A stretch of DNA of 64,000 nucleotides from Myxococcales bacterium (lineage in GTDB: Bacteria > Myxococcota_A > Polyangia > Polyangiales > Polyangiaceae). The DNA lies in the NCBI GenBank assembly GCA_004193285.1, contig SECP01000001.1, forward strand, positions 62,001 to 126,000, given 5' to 3'. Under the pieces are notes generated by a model. That model did not search any database and had not been told where the DNA came from. It saw only the letters and a list, made by a program, of their open reading frames with translations. Made by a program: the position numbers and the translations under genes. Positions 25,403 to 33,504 of this stretch are shown piece after piece. Position 1 is the first letter of the stretch, and every line of letters starts with the position of its first letter.

Positions 25403-26719
25403 TCAGAAGAAGCGGTTTGCGGGGCGCGGTAGCCCCAGGTTCTCGCGCAGGGTCGCGCCCTCGTAATCAGCTCGGAAGATTCCACGACGCTGCAGCTCCG
25501 GAATCACTTGGTCGACGAAGTCGTCCAAGCCCGCGGGCAGGAACGGAAACATCACGTTGAAGCCGTCACTGCCGCGTTCGACCAGCCAGCGCTCCATCTC
25601 GTCGGCGATGGTGCGCGCCGTTCCGACGAAGGACAAACCCGCGAAGCCGCCGAGCCGCTGGGCCAGCTGCCTCACGTTCAAGCTCTCACGGGCCGCGAGC
25701 GCAACGACGCGCTGCTGACCGCTCTGGCTCGCGTTCGTCAGCGGGAGCTCCGGGAGTGGTCCGTCCGGATCGAGCTTGGAGACGTCGTGACCGAGCGCCA
25801 CCGAAAGGGAGGCGATCGCGCTTTCGTAGTGCACGAGGCTGTCAAGCTGAGCGCGCTTTTCCCGAGCTTCGTCCACGCTGCGGCCCACGACCACGAAGGC
25901 GCCGGGGAGGATTTTCAAATGCTCCGGATCTCGGCCCAGCTTCGCCATACGGCCTTTGACGTCCGCATAGAACTTTTGGCCGTCCACGAGCGTGGACTGC
26001 GCTCCGAAGACGACCTCGGCCGTCTCGGCCGCGAGCTGCCTTCCGGCTTCGGACGCTCCCGCCTGCACGATGACCGGGTACCCCTGCACGGGCCGCGCAA
26101 TGTTGAGAGGCCCGCGCACTTTGAGGTACTTGCCGTGGTGCTCCAAGACGTGGAGCCGCGCCGGGTCGAAGTAGATGCCGCCCTCCACGTCACGCACGAA
26201 GGCGTCGTCGGCAAAGCTGTCCCACAGGCCCGTGACCACGTCGTAGAACTCGCGGGCGCGCGCGTAGCGCTCGTCGTGGTCCATGTGCTCTTCTCGACCA
26301 AAATTCAGCGCGGCGGTCGGGTTGGAAGTCGTGACGATGTTCCAACCGGCTCGTCCCCCACTCAGGTGATCGAGGGACGCGAAGCGCCGGGCGACGTGAA
26401 AAGGCTCGTCGAAGGTGGTCGACGCCGTCGCCACGAGGCCGATACGCTCGGTCGCGCCGGCGAGCGCGGCGAGCAAGGTGAACGGCTCGAAGGACGTGAC
26501 GGTGTGGCTGCGCTTGAGCGCCTCCAGCGGCATGTTCAGCACCGCGAGGTGGTCCGCCATGAAGAACGCGTCGAATTTGCCGCGCTCCAGTGTGCGCGCG
26601 AACCGGCGAAGGTGCGAAAAGTTGAAGTTGGCGTCTGGGAACGCGCCGGGGTAGCGCCAGGCTCCGGTGTGGATGCTGGCCGGGCGCATGAAGGCGCCAA
26701 GCTTCAACTTTCGGCTCAT
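25403..26719 (-). CDS. Luciferase-like FMNH2-dependent monooxygenase (NtaA/SnaA/DszA family)
   Basis: 438 aa. The FMN site IGLVATASTTFDEPFHVARRFASLDHLSGGRAGWNIVTTS and the C-terminal SDGFNVMFPFLPAGLDDFVDQVIPELQRRG are typical. The N-terminus (KLKLGAFMRPASIHTGAWRYP) places it near the 29266 paralogue rather than the 16881/38721 pair. It is in an operon with a methyltransferase, an amidohydrolase and an aldo-keto reductase, with 8-10 nt gaps. With seven internal Met it is the least sulfur-poor of the set. Confidence 0.87.
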   Translation of the reverse strand: MSRKLKLGAFMRPASIHTGAWRYPGAFPDANFNFSHLRRFARTLERGKFDAFFMADHLAVLNMPLEALKRSHTVTSFEPFTLLAALAGATERIGLVATASTTFDEPFHVARRFASLDHLSGGRAGWNIVTTSNPTAALNFGREEHMDHDERYARAREFYDVVTGLWDSFADDAFVRDVEGGIYFDPARLHVLEHHGKYLKVRGPLNIARPVQGYPVIVQAGASEAGRQLAAETAEVVFGAQSTLVDGQKFYADVKGRMAKLGRDPEHLKILPGAFVVVGRSVDEAREKRAQLDSLVHYESAIASLSVALGHDVSKLDPDGPLPELPLTNASQSGQQRVVALAARESLNVRQLAQRLGGFAGLSFVGTARTIADEMERWLVERGSDGFNVMFPFLPAGLDDFVDQVIPELQRRGIFRADYEGATLRENLGLPRPANRFF

Positions 26720-26729
26720 GGTGCTCGGC

Positions 26730-27536
26730 TCAAGAAACGACAGGCTTTTCGGCGACGGCGAAGATCAGGTAGCGCTCGAGCCGGATACCTTGCGCATCCC
26801 GACGCTTCTCGAGCTCTGCGTCGAACACCCGGTGGACTCGCTCTCGCTCGTCGCTCGAGAGGCCGGCCAGGTGGCTGTTGCCGAACGAGCTCGAGAGACT
26901 GGCGCGGTGGACGTCCTCCGCGCTTTGCTGGTAGTCCACGATGGTGCGAATCAGCACTTGTTTGGCTTGAAAGCCGCCCGCCGCGAACAGCGCACGCACC
27001 TCGTCTGCGCTGACGCGATGGGGGATCCCCGAGCTTACCTGGGCTCGTTCCGAGAGGCCCGTCTGCTCCAAGGCGAGCACGCGGAGCCGCTCGACGTCAT
27101 GCGGCTTTTCCTTGGCGGCGGTCGTGAAACCCAGCTTGCCGCCCGGCTTGAGCACCCGCCAAGCCTCGCTCAAGACCTTCGGCTTGTCGGCGATCCAGTG
27201 GATCACACTGTTCAAGTACACGACGTCGAAGCTGCTCGCCGGATAAGCAGATAGATCCTCCGCTCGTCCGACGTGCGCTTCCACCTCCGACGCCTTCTTG
27301 CCTGCTAGCTCCACGCGTAGCGGTAGCGGATCGATGGCGACGACCTTGCCTTGGGGGCCAACGATGCTCGCGACGTAGGCGGCGAGCAAACCCGTGCCCG
27401 CGCCCACGTCCAACACGCGCTGGCCGTAGCGAACGCCGAGATCTTGAATCAGCAGCTTGCCGTGGGAGAATTGGCGGTGCCCCACCACGTCGTAGGTGGC
27501 AGCGAGCTCGGGGGTGTCCAGGTTGAGGCTGACCAT
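26730..27536 (-). CDS. SAM-dependent methyltransferase, class I
   Basis: 268 aa, a paralogue of 4869-5669 with shared blocks such as DPLPLRVEL and YLNSVIHWIADK. Motif I reads VLDVGAGTGLLAAYV; the Cys of the first copy (GCG) is Ala here, leaving no Cys and no internal Met. It lies 9 nt downstream of the amidohydrolase gene on the same strand. Gene order is reversed relative to the first methyltransferase-amidohydrolase module. The methyl acceptor is unknown. Confidence 0.82.
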   Translation of the reverse strand: MVSLNLDTPELAATYDVVGHRQFSHGKLLIQDLGVRYGQRVLDVGAGTGLLAAYVASIVGPQGKVVAIDPLPLRVELAGKKASEVEAHVGRAEDLSAYPASSFDVVYLNSVIHWIADKPKVLSEAWRVLKPGGKLGFTTAAKEKPHDVERLRVLALEQTGLSERAQVSSGIPHRVSADEVRALFAAGGFQAKQVLIRTIVDYQQSAEDVHRASLSSSFGNSHLAGLSSDERERVHRVFDAELEKRRDAQGIRLERYLIFAVAEKPVVS

Positions 27537-27545
27537 GGCTACTCC

Positions 27546-29078
27546 TCACTCGGCCGCGACGGCCGCCTCCGACTGAATCTTGCCTTCCACGGCCGTGCCT
27601 TTGAAGAAATCGGCTTTGGCCTCGGTGTAGAGCTTGTGAGGGTTATCGAACGTCCACGCCTTGAAGTCCGCTTCGGTGATGACACCCTCTTCGACCAGCT
27701 GCCAAGACTCGGCCAAGACCTCCGTGAGGTCCGGCACGTCCCAGTGCCCGACGTCCGAGGAATAGATGGCGTTCACCTTCACGCCGAGCGGGTTTGCCTT
27801 GTCGTTGAAGGCATGGGCCACCGTGCGGTCGTCCGCCTCGGAGCCGAAGAAGAAGCTGTCGACCCAGCGTGCCTTGATGTCTTCGACCTTCTCGATGCCT
27901 GCGGCCGCGAAGTCGTTCTGCTGCTCGAGAGAGGGCTGGCGTGCGCCTGCCACGTAGCGGTCACCGAGGGTGTCGCGAATGATCTTCTCGCCGTCCGTCG
28001 GGCGACCTTGGACCAATGCCTCCCCGAACTCGGCGAAGAGAGCCCGCAGCTCGTCGCGATCGGTCGCCTGCGGGTCGTAGTTTTTGAGACCCTCCGGTCC
28101 GCGCTTGAGGAAGCGGTCCACCAAGTGGATGTAGACGCGAGCGCCCCAATCCGCGCCGCCCTCCAGCAACCCCACGCGGAGCTTGGGGAACCGCCGCGTG
28201 ACGCCCCCGAAGAACAGCGCTCGCGCGAACGCCTCAGAGCCATCTGCAAAGTGGCCGATGTGATTGTTCATGTAGCTGCTGATAGAGCTACGTCCGACCC
28301 AGCCCTGGCTACCGTAGTGAGTGAGCACCGGCACGCCCAGCTCCACGACCTTCGCCCAAAACGGGTCGTAGTCGAACTCGCTATCGAGGCCGTAAAAGTC
28401 TTGATACGAGATGTAGCGTTGCAGGTCCGGGTACTTGTCGGCCGGGTACTTGTCGGCGAGGGCGCGAATGGGGCGGCGAACGCTGCCGGCGATGTTGATC
28501 GTCTTGAGGCCGAGCACGTTCACGGCAAATTCCAGCTCTTCGATGCCCTCCTCCGGCGAATTGAGGGGGACGCCGGCGACGACGGTTAGGCGGTCGGCGT
28601 ACTTACGGTAGAGATCGGCGTGGTAGTGATTGACGGCGCGCTGTAGAAGGCGGCGCGACTCTCGGTCTTTCACGCCCAGCGGCGCCAGCACGTTGTTGGG
28701 GAAGAGCACCGAGTAGTCCGAGCCTTGCTCCGCCTGGCGTTGGTAGAGGAGCTCCGGCAGGTGGTAGGTCGCCACGTCCAACGTGTTTTTGGTGACTCGC
28801 GCCCACCAGGGAGCACGAATGGTTCGGTAGTAGTGCCGCTCCTCCGGCGTTTGCTCGTACCAGTTCTTACCGTTGGACACCCCGCCGCGCTCGATGCGGT
28901 CCTGCGAGGCTTTGCGCAGCTCGTCGACCAGCTTGGCGCCGCCGTAGTTCGCTACGTAATCCTCCAGAGCGGGAGTGTAGTCGTTCGTGTGAATGTCCGT
29001 ATCGATGACGGGATGGTCGAGCCGCTCTCGCACCTTGCGGGAGGGGGAAACGCGCGCGGGGACGAAGCTGTGAGTCAT
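27546..29078 (-). CDS. Amidohydrolase-2 family hydrolase/decarboxylase
   Basis: 510 aa, a paralogue of 5713-7221 with shared blocks (HPVIDTDIHTNDY, YNHIGHFA-type SYMNNHIGHFADGSEAFA, SSDVGHWDVPDLTEVLAESW). AAGGAG 11 nt upstream supports the ATG at 29078. The track extension to 29129 overlaps operator 29112-29127. It is the first gene of the minus operon, followed by methyltransferase, monooxygenase and aldo-keto reductase genes. No Cys and one internal Met. Confidence 0.77.
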   Translation of the reverse strand: MTHSFVPARVSPSRKVRERLDHPVIDTDIHTNDYTPALEDYVANYGGAKLVDELRKASQDRIERGGVSNGKNWYEQTPEERHYYRTIRAPWWARVTKNTLDVATYHLPELLYQRQAEQGSDYSVLFPNNVLAPLGVKDRESRRLLQRAVNHYHADLYRKYADRLTVVAGVPLNSPEEGIEELEFAVNVLGLKTINIAGSVRRPIRALADKYPADKYPDLQRYISYQDFYGLDSEFDYDPFWAKVVELGVPVLTHYGSQGWVGRSSISSYMNNHIGHFADGSEAFARALFFGGVTRRFPKLRVGLLEGGADWGARVYIHLVDRFLKRGPEGLKNYDPQATDRDELRALFAEFGEALVQGRPTDGEKIIRDTLGDRYVAGARQPSLEQQNDFAAAGIEKVEDIKARWVDSFFFGSEADDRTVAHAFNDKANPLGVKVNAIYSSDVGHWDVPDLTEVLAESWQLVEEGVITEADFKAWTFDNPHKLYTEAKADFFKGTAVEGKIQSEAAVAAE

Positions 29079-29111
29079 GGTTCCGTTCGCTCCTTTGGAG
29101 TCCACAGTGTT

Positions 29112-29127
29112 GTCTCGTAAAGAGGAC
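29112..29127. promoter_or_regulatory. Operator candidate 5 (GTCTCGTAAAGAGGAC)
   Basis: Serves the minus operon starting at 29078. TTGCCA (plus-strand TGGCAA) abuts it, so RNA polymerase contacts would overlap the palindrome. A partner site lies 107 bp away. Confidence 0.65.
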
Positions 29128-29218
29128 ATGGCAAGGTGAGGGTTGCTTGCAGAGCAGCAGACCGCCGACTTTCTCGCTGCTTCCCCGGCAGCAGCCGTTC
29201 TGGAGGGGCCGTCGCGCT

Positions 29219-29234
29219 ATCTTTTAAACTGGAC
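29219..29234. promoter_or_regulatory. Operator candidate 6 (ATCTTTTAAACTGGAC)
   Basis: A weaker copy 31 nt before the monooxygenase ATG at 29266. With 29112 it makes one of three divergent pairs of sites spaced by about ten helical turns. Confidence 0.5.
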
Positions 29235-29265
29235 AAAAGGTCCCTTGCGGCGCACCAAATCCCAT

Positions 29266-30618
29266 ATGTCCAAGAAACGAGAGCTCAAGCTCGGCGCGTT
29301 CATTCCTGCCGCCGGTCACCACGTCGCCGCCTGGCGCCACCCTCTCGCCCAAGCGGATGCGGGCGTGAACATCAAGCACTACATCCGGCTCGCGCAAACC
29401 GCGGAGAAGGCCAAGCTGGACGCGATCTTCTTGGCCGACGGCCTCGCCGCGAACTTCTTCTCTGGCGCGGAGGGCAAGACGGCGTACGGCGGCACCTTCG
29501 AGCCGGTGACCCTGTTTTCGGCGCTGGCGGCCGTGACGGAGCGTATCGGCTTCATCGCTACCGCTTCGACCACGTACGAGGACCCGTTCTTGCTCGCGCG
29601 CAAGTTCGCCTCGCTCGATCACATCAGCGGCGGCCGCGCGGCGTGGAATATCGTGACCACGGGCAGCCCGCACGCGGCCGGTAACTTCGGCTACGAGGCG
29701 CACCCGGATCATGCCCTGCGCTACGAGCGCGCCAACGAGTTTTATGACGTCGTCACCGGGCTTTGGGATTCGTGGGAGGACGACGCCTTCCAGCGCGACA
29801 AGGCCAGCGGTTTCTTCTACGACCCCGCAAAATCACACCGGCTCGACTTCAACGGCAAGCACCTCAAAGTGCGCGGGCCGCTCAACGTGCCGCGGCCCCC
29901 GCAGGGGTATCCGGTCATCGTTCAAGCGGGCTCTTCCGAGGCGGGGAAGGAGTTCGCGGGCCGAACGGCGGAGGTCATCTTCACCGCGCAGCAGACGCTC
30001 GCGGACGCGCAGGCCTTCTACCGGGACGTGAAGGGGAGGCTCGCCAAGTACGGTCGCCGTCCCGAGCAGCTCAAGATCATGCCCGGCATCTTCCCCGTGC
30101 TCGGAAAAACCGAGAGTGAGGCCAAGGCCAAGTACCAGGAGCTCCAGGACCTCATTCTTCCGGAGGTCGGGCTGGGACTCCTCGGCGGCTTGGCGGGCGA
30201 CTTCGATCTCTCCAAGTACCCGGTGGACGGTCCGCTCCCGCCGCTACCGGAGACGAACAACCAAAAGAGCCGCCAGGCCCTGATGTACGACATCGCGACG
30301 AAGAAGAACTTCACGATCCGGGACCTCTACCTGTGGGTGGCCGGCGCGCGCGGTCACTGGACGCTGGTAGGCACCGCCAGCCAGATCGCAGACGAGCTGC
30401 AGAGCTGGTTCGAAAACGACGCCGCGGACGGCTTCAACCTCATGCCGCCGGTGTTGCCGACGGGGCTCGATGACATCGCTTCCGAGCTGGTGCCGGAGCT
30501 GCGCCGCCGGGGCTTGTTCCGCACCGAGTACAGCGGAACCACCTTGCGCGACCACCTCGGGCTGGAGCGTCCACAGAACCGCTTCACGGAGGAATCCCGA
30601 GCCGTCAGCGCGGAGTAA
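29266..30618 (+). CDS. Luciferase-like FMNH2-dependent monooxygenase (NtaA/SnaA/DszA family)
   Basis: 450 aa. IGFIATASTTYEDPFLLARKFASLDHISGGRAAWNIVTT (FMN site), GPLNVPRPPQGYPVIVQAGSSEAGKEFA and ADGFNLMPPVLPTGLDDIA are hallmark segments. The ATG at 29266 (MSKKRELKLGAF) fits homologues; the ORF from 29143 would run through the operator. It is transcribed alone and divergently from the amidohydrolase operon. No Cys and three internal Met. Sulfones or sulfonates are likely substrates by family. Confidence 0.87.
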   Translation: MSKKRELKLGAFIPAAGHHVAAWRHPLAQADAGVNIKHYIRLAQTAEKAKLDAIFLADGLAANFFSGAEGKTAYGGTFEPVTLFSALAAVTERIGFIATASTTYEDPFLLARKFASLDHISGGRAAWNIVTTGSPHAAGNFGYEAHPDHALRYERANEFYDVVTGLWDSWEDDAFQRDKASGFFYDPAKSHRLDFNGKHLKVRGPLNVPRPPQGYPVIVQAGSSEAGKEFAGRTAEVIFTAQQTLADAQAFYRDVKGRLAKYGRRPEQLKIMPGIFPVLGKTESEAKAKYQELQDLILPEVGLGLLGGLAGDFDLSKYPVDGPLPPLPETNNQKSRQALMYDIATKKNFTIRDLYLWVAGARGHWTLVGTASQIADELQSWFENDAADGFNLMPPVLPTGLDDIASELVPELRRRGLFRTEYSGTTLRDHLGLERPQNRFTEESRAVSAE

Positions 30619-30642
30619 TCCCCGGTTGGGGGGGGGTAAAGG

Positions 30643-30674
30643 CCGCGGCCAATTGCGAGCGCGCTTGGCCGCGG
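30643..30674 (+). terminator. Stem-loop between monooxygenase and murI
   Basis: A perfect 10-bp stem (CCGCGGCCAA with TTGGCCGCGG, 12-nt loop) sits 25 nt after the monooxygenase stop, following a run of nine G. There is no U-tract. It probably insulates murI from the regulon transcript. Confidence 0.5.
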
Positions 30675-30707
30675 TCCGATCCTTGGCTACGAAGGGGCTG
30701 CTCGTCC

Positions 30708-31544
30708 ATGATCGGCGTTTACGATTCCGGGTTCGGCGGCCTCTCGGTGCTTCGCGAGCTGCGGGCTCGCCTGCCGGACCGTGATTTTCTCTATCTGGGG
30801 GACTCGGGGCGGGCGCCGTACGGCGGGCGGGACTGCGATACCCTGCTCGACTTTGCAGAGCAGTGCACGGAGCGTTTGTTCGACGAGGGCTGCAGCCTCG
30901 TGGTCGTTGCCTGCCACACGATCTCGTGCGTCGCGCTGCGGCACCTGCAGCGCCGCTATGCGGGCGCCAGCTCGTCCAAGCGCGTTCTCGGTGTCACCAT
31001 TCCAGCCGCGGAGGCCGCGGTCGCCGCCAGCCGCGGGCACATCGGGGTCATCGGCACCAAGCGGACGGTGCTTTCCGGGACCTTCGAAATCGAGATCGGC
31101 AAGCTGGGTCGCCACCGCGTCTCACAGCGAGCGGCGCCCCTGCTCGCGCCCCTCGTCGAGGAGGGCTGGGAGGACACGGACATCGCCCGCCAAATGGTAG
31201 CTCGGTACGTGAGCGAGCTCGCGGGTATAGACACGCTCGTTCTGGCCTGTACCCACTACCCCCTGCTCATGGCCGCCTTTCAGGCGTCGTGCAGCGCGCG
31301 GATCCTGGATCCCGCGCCGTTCGTGGCAAATCGTTTGGCAGATTGGCTCGAGCGGCATCCCGGCTTCGATGCGCCGGGAGCCGGCACCGTGCGGGCGCAG
31401 TGCACGAGCGACCCCGTATTCTTCGAGGCCCACGCGGCGCGTTTTTACGGCGCGCCGTTGGCGGACGTGCAGTCACTCAGCGCCGAGAGCGGCCGGCTCG
31501 TGCCGCGCCGTTACGGCCCCCCCAAGGGCCAAGTCGTTCGCTGA
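30708..31544 (+). CDS. murI: Glutamate racemase
   Basis: 278 aa. It makes D-glutamate for peptidoglycan. YDSGFGGLSVLRELRARLP at the N-terminus, LYLGDSGRAPYG, the first catalytic Cys in ACHTISC, and the second in LACTHYPLL are clear. The first Cys motif has His where most homologues have Asn (ACNT). It is the only obvious housekeeping gene in the window. It has eight Cys and three Met, far more than its neighbours, and no operator copy, so it looks like a guest or an insertion point in the island. Confidence 0.9.
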   Translation: MIGVYDSGFGGLSVLRELRARLPDRDFLYLGDSGRAPYGGRDCDTLLDFAEQCTERLFDEGCSLVVVACHTISCVALRHLQRRYAGASSSKRVLGVTIPAAEAAVAASRGHIGVIGTKRTVLSGTFEIEIGKLGRHRVSQRAAPLLAPLVEEGWEDTDIARQMVARYVSELAGIDTLVLACTHYPLLMAAFQASCSARILDPAPFVANRLADWLERHPGFDAPGAGTVRAQCTSDPVFFEAHAARFYGAPLADVQSLSAESGRLVPRRYGPPKGQVVR

Positions 31545-31545
31545 C

Positions 31546-31583
31546 GCCCCGAGGCGTCCCAGGCAGGGGGAGCGCCTCGGGGC
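31546..31583. terminator. Bidirectional stem-loop between convergent genes
   Basis: A perfect 11-bp stem (GCCCCGAGGCG with CGCCTCGGGGC, 16-nt loop) occupies the gap between murI and the convergent haloperoxidase-like gene. It lacks a U-tract but is well placed as a shared terminator. Confidence 0.6.
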
Positions 31584-31593
31584 TTCGCGTCAC

Positions 31594-33369
31594 TCAGATC
31601 GTCACGCGGCTTCCGTCGAAGCGACTGAAGCTGAAGCCGGCAAAAGACTCCTTGAAGGTCTCCCTTTCGTCGCGCAGGAGCGCGATCGCCACCTCTTCCG
31701 CTTGGGGGAGCGACGCCGCGGCGTCCGAGCGCCAGTGAATGCCAGCCCAGTTCCGGCCCTGCCCCAGATTGGTGGCGAGCTTATTCAGCTCACCGCCGAC
31801 CGTGAGCGGCGGCCCCACGTAGGGGATGAGGCGCGACGGGTCCGAGGGATCCGGCTGCACCGGGTCGGGGATGACGAAGTCCTCGTCGAAGAAGGCCTTC
31901 AAGATCGTGGCGTTCACCGCACCGATGGATGACGCCCCGCCGGGGTAAGAGCCGTGATTCGGTGCCCCCTCCGGGTAGGCGCTGGTCAGGAAATAGCTGC
32001 CGTTTTTCTCGAACGAGCGCGCGACTGCCTCGGCGGTGAGAATGTCCTCGTGGAGCGGGTAGTCCACGTCGTTTGCCAAGAAGTGATGCACGAGGCCACC
32101 GAACGCCTCCGGACGGATGGTGCGGTGCACGAACCACTTCTGCCAATAATTGGCGCGAATCTCGCGAGACGAGGACAGCGGCAGGAAGCCTTGGATGTAG
32201 CCCAGGCCAAACGTGCCGTTGCCGCTGGCCTGCTTGGTGAGGCGGAGGTACGGGTTGTTAGGATGCAGCGGCGCACCGAAGCCTCCGGCGGCGCGCGCGG
32301 TGCCGAGCAGCTGCGCCGCGCCCCAGAATGCCGGTGCGCCGCCGTGCGCATACTCGGCCAGATCGCGTCCGGTGGAAAGGAAGCGTCGGACGGAAGAGAA
32401 GGCGATCGTGCGGGTCGCCGCTTTGCCGTCTTGGTTTGCGAGCCACTCGGCTTGCGTTCCCAGGAAGTCGTTGGCCGAGCCTTGATTCGGGACGCGGAGC
32501 TGGCCGGGAATGCTTTGCACCGCGTAAGGAATGTCGCGCAAGATGAACTGCGAGACGTACGGGCCGACGGCCACGCCCGGCGGAACGACGCTGATCGCGC
32601 GGCGCCAGTGCCGATCCCTCGGATCGCGGTAGCGCGCCGTGCCGCGGAACAGCAGCTCCGGGGTGACGACGCCGCTCGAGTCGCGTGGACCCGTGTAGCC
32701 GCTGAGGCCGCTGAGCTCCGCCGCAGCGGCAAGGATCAGCTCGTTGCTGGTGGCGTTGTTGTACTCCCAGAACGGCACGTCGCGAAGCAGTGACTGCCAA
32801 TAGGCCTCGACGGCCTCCGCCGCACGCTCTGCGCTCGCCAACGTGGGCGCAGGCGGGACGGAGTGCTGAGGCGTCGCCAGTCCGGTCGTATTCACCGCCA
32901 GCGTACCGAGCGGCTGCACCAACTTACGGGTGCCGCCGAGGGTGACACGTTCGAAGTCCTCTTCACGCTGCGAGTCCAGCGCGCGGGTCAGGGTGGCCCA
33001 GGCGGCGAGATCGACCTCGCCACGCTCGTTGTGCGGCAAGCCCCGGGTGTCCGTGCCGATCTTGCTGGGGTAGAGCGCCTCGTCGCCGTTGTTGAGGTGG
33101 GGGGGAATACCGACCGCGTAGTCTTGGTACGCGCGCTCCACGCGCAGTTGCAAGTTGTCCCGAAGCAGCTCGCGGTCGTTGCGGTCCTGCCTGCTCTCGT
33201 CACGCCAAGGCGCGGCTTGCGCGTCGCTCGCCCCGAGCCCCACCGCGGTCGCGGCGGCCCCCGAAGCCGCCAGCTTGGAAGCGACACCTAGAAACGCGCG
33301 CCGATCTACGGCCTTGGCGCTCACGGGCGCAACCGACGGCGCCGAAGCCTCTCGTTCTTTTGACGTCAT
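31594..33369 (-). CDS. Tat-exported vanadium haloperoxidase/PAP2-like protein
   Basis: 591 aa with a twin-arginine signal (VDRRAFLGVASKLAASG). The C-terminal half matches vanadium bromoperoxidases: KWFVHRTIRPE (Lys and Arg vanadate contacts), PEGAPNHGSYPGGASSIGAVNATILKAFFDE, and RNWAGIHWRSDA (vanadate-ligating His). The acid-base His of the middle motif (normally YPAGH or YPSGH) is replaced: YPGGA. Vanadate or phosphate binding may persist with changed chemistry. GGAG 6 nt upstream supports the ATG at 33369. Operator 33470-33485 lies 100 nt upstream. A periplasmic sulfatase- or peroxidase-like role is speculative. Confidence 0.78.
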   Translation of the reverse strand: MTSKEREASAPSVAPVSAKAVDRRAFLGVASKLAASGAAATAVGLGASDAQAAPWRDESRQDRNDRELLRDNLQLRVERAYQDYAVGIPPHLNNGDEALYPSKIGTDTRGLPHNERGEVDLAAWATLTRALDSQREEDFERVTLGGTRKLVQPLGTLAVNTTGLATPQHSVPPAPTLASAERAAEAVEAYWQSLLRDVPFWEYNNATSNELILAAAAELSGLSGYTGPRDSSGVVTPELLFRGTARYRDPRDRHWRRAISVVPPGVAVGPYVSQFILRDIPYAVQSIPGQLRVPNQGSANDFLGTQAEWLANQDGKAATRTIAFSSVRRFLSTGRDLAEYAHGGAPAFWGAAQLLGTARAAGGFGAPLHPNNPYLRLTKQASGNGTFGLGYIQGFLPLSSSREIRANYWQKWFVHRTIRPEAFGGLVHHFLANDVDYPLHEDILTAEAVARSFEKNGSYFLTSAYPEGAPNHGSYPGGASSIGAVNATILKAFFDEDFVIPDPVQPDPSDPSRLIPYVGPPLTVGGELNKLATNLGQGRNWAGIHWRSDAAASLPQAEEVAIALLRDERETFKESFAGFSFSRFDGSRVTI

Positions 33370-33469
33370 GCTGTTCTCCATTCGCAAACGAGGGAGCCGA
33401 CCCGCCCGCGACGCGGGGCGTGATCGGCTCGCAACAGCGCTCGCGGCAGAGAACGTGAGGCATGCCGCT

Positions 33470-33485
33470 GTCTATAATACAAGAC
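33470..33485. promoter_or_regulatory. Operator candidate 7 (GTCTATAATACAAGAC)
   Basis: One of the best copies. The palindrome extends to 8-bp arms (CGCTGTCT and AGACAGCG, 33466-33489). It is upstream of the haloperoxidase-like gene and contains TATAAT-like sequence at its centre. Confidence 0.8.
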
Positions 33486-33504
33486 AGCGATTGGAGGGAA
33501 GGAC

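Noticed and set aside
25508-27013. 501-aa plus-strand ORF opposite the monooxygenase and methyltransferase genes.
   Set aside because: The translation is Arg/His-rich without recognisable motifs; the minus-strand genes are real.
29128-29160. Repeated CAAGGTG near operators (2785, 29133, 49234) as a conserved leader or ribosome-binding element.
   Set aside because: Distances to the start codons vary and in part the sequence is explained by TTGCCA -35 boxes for the opposite gene.
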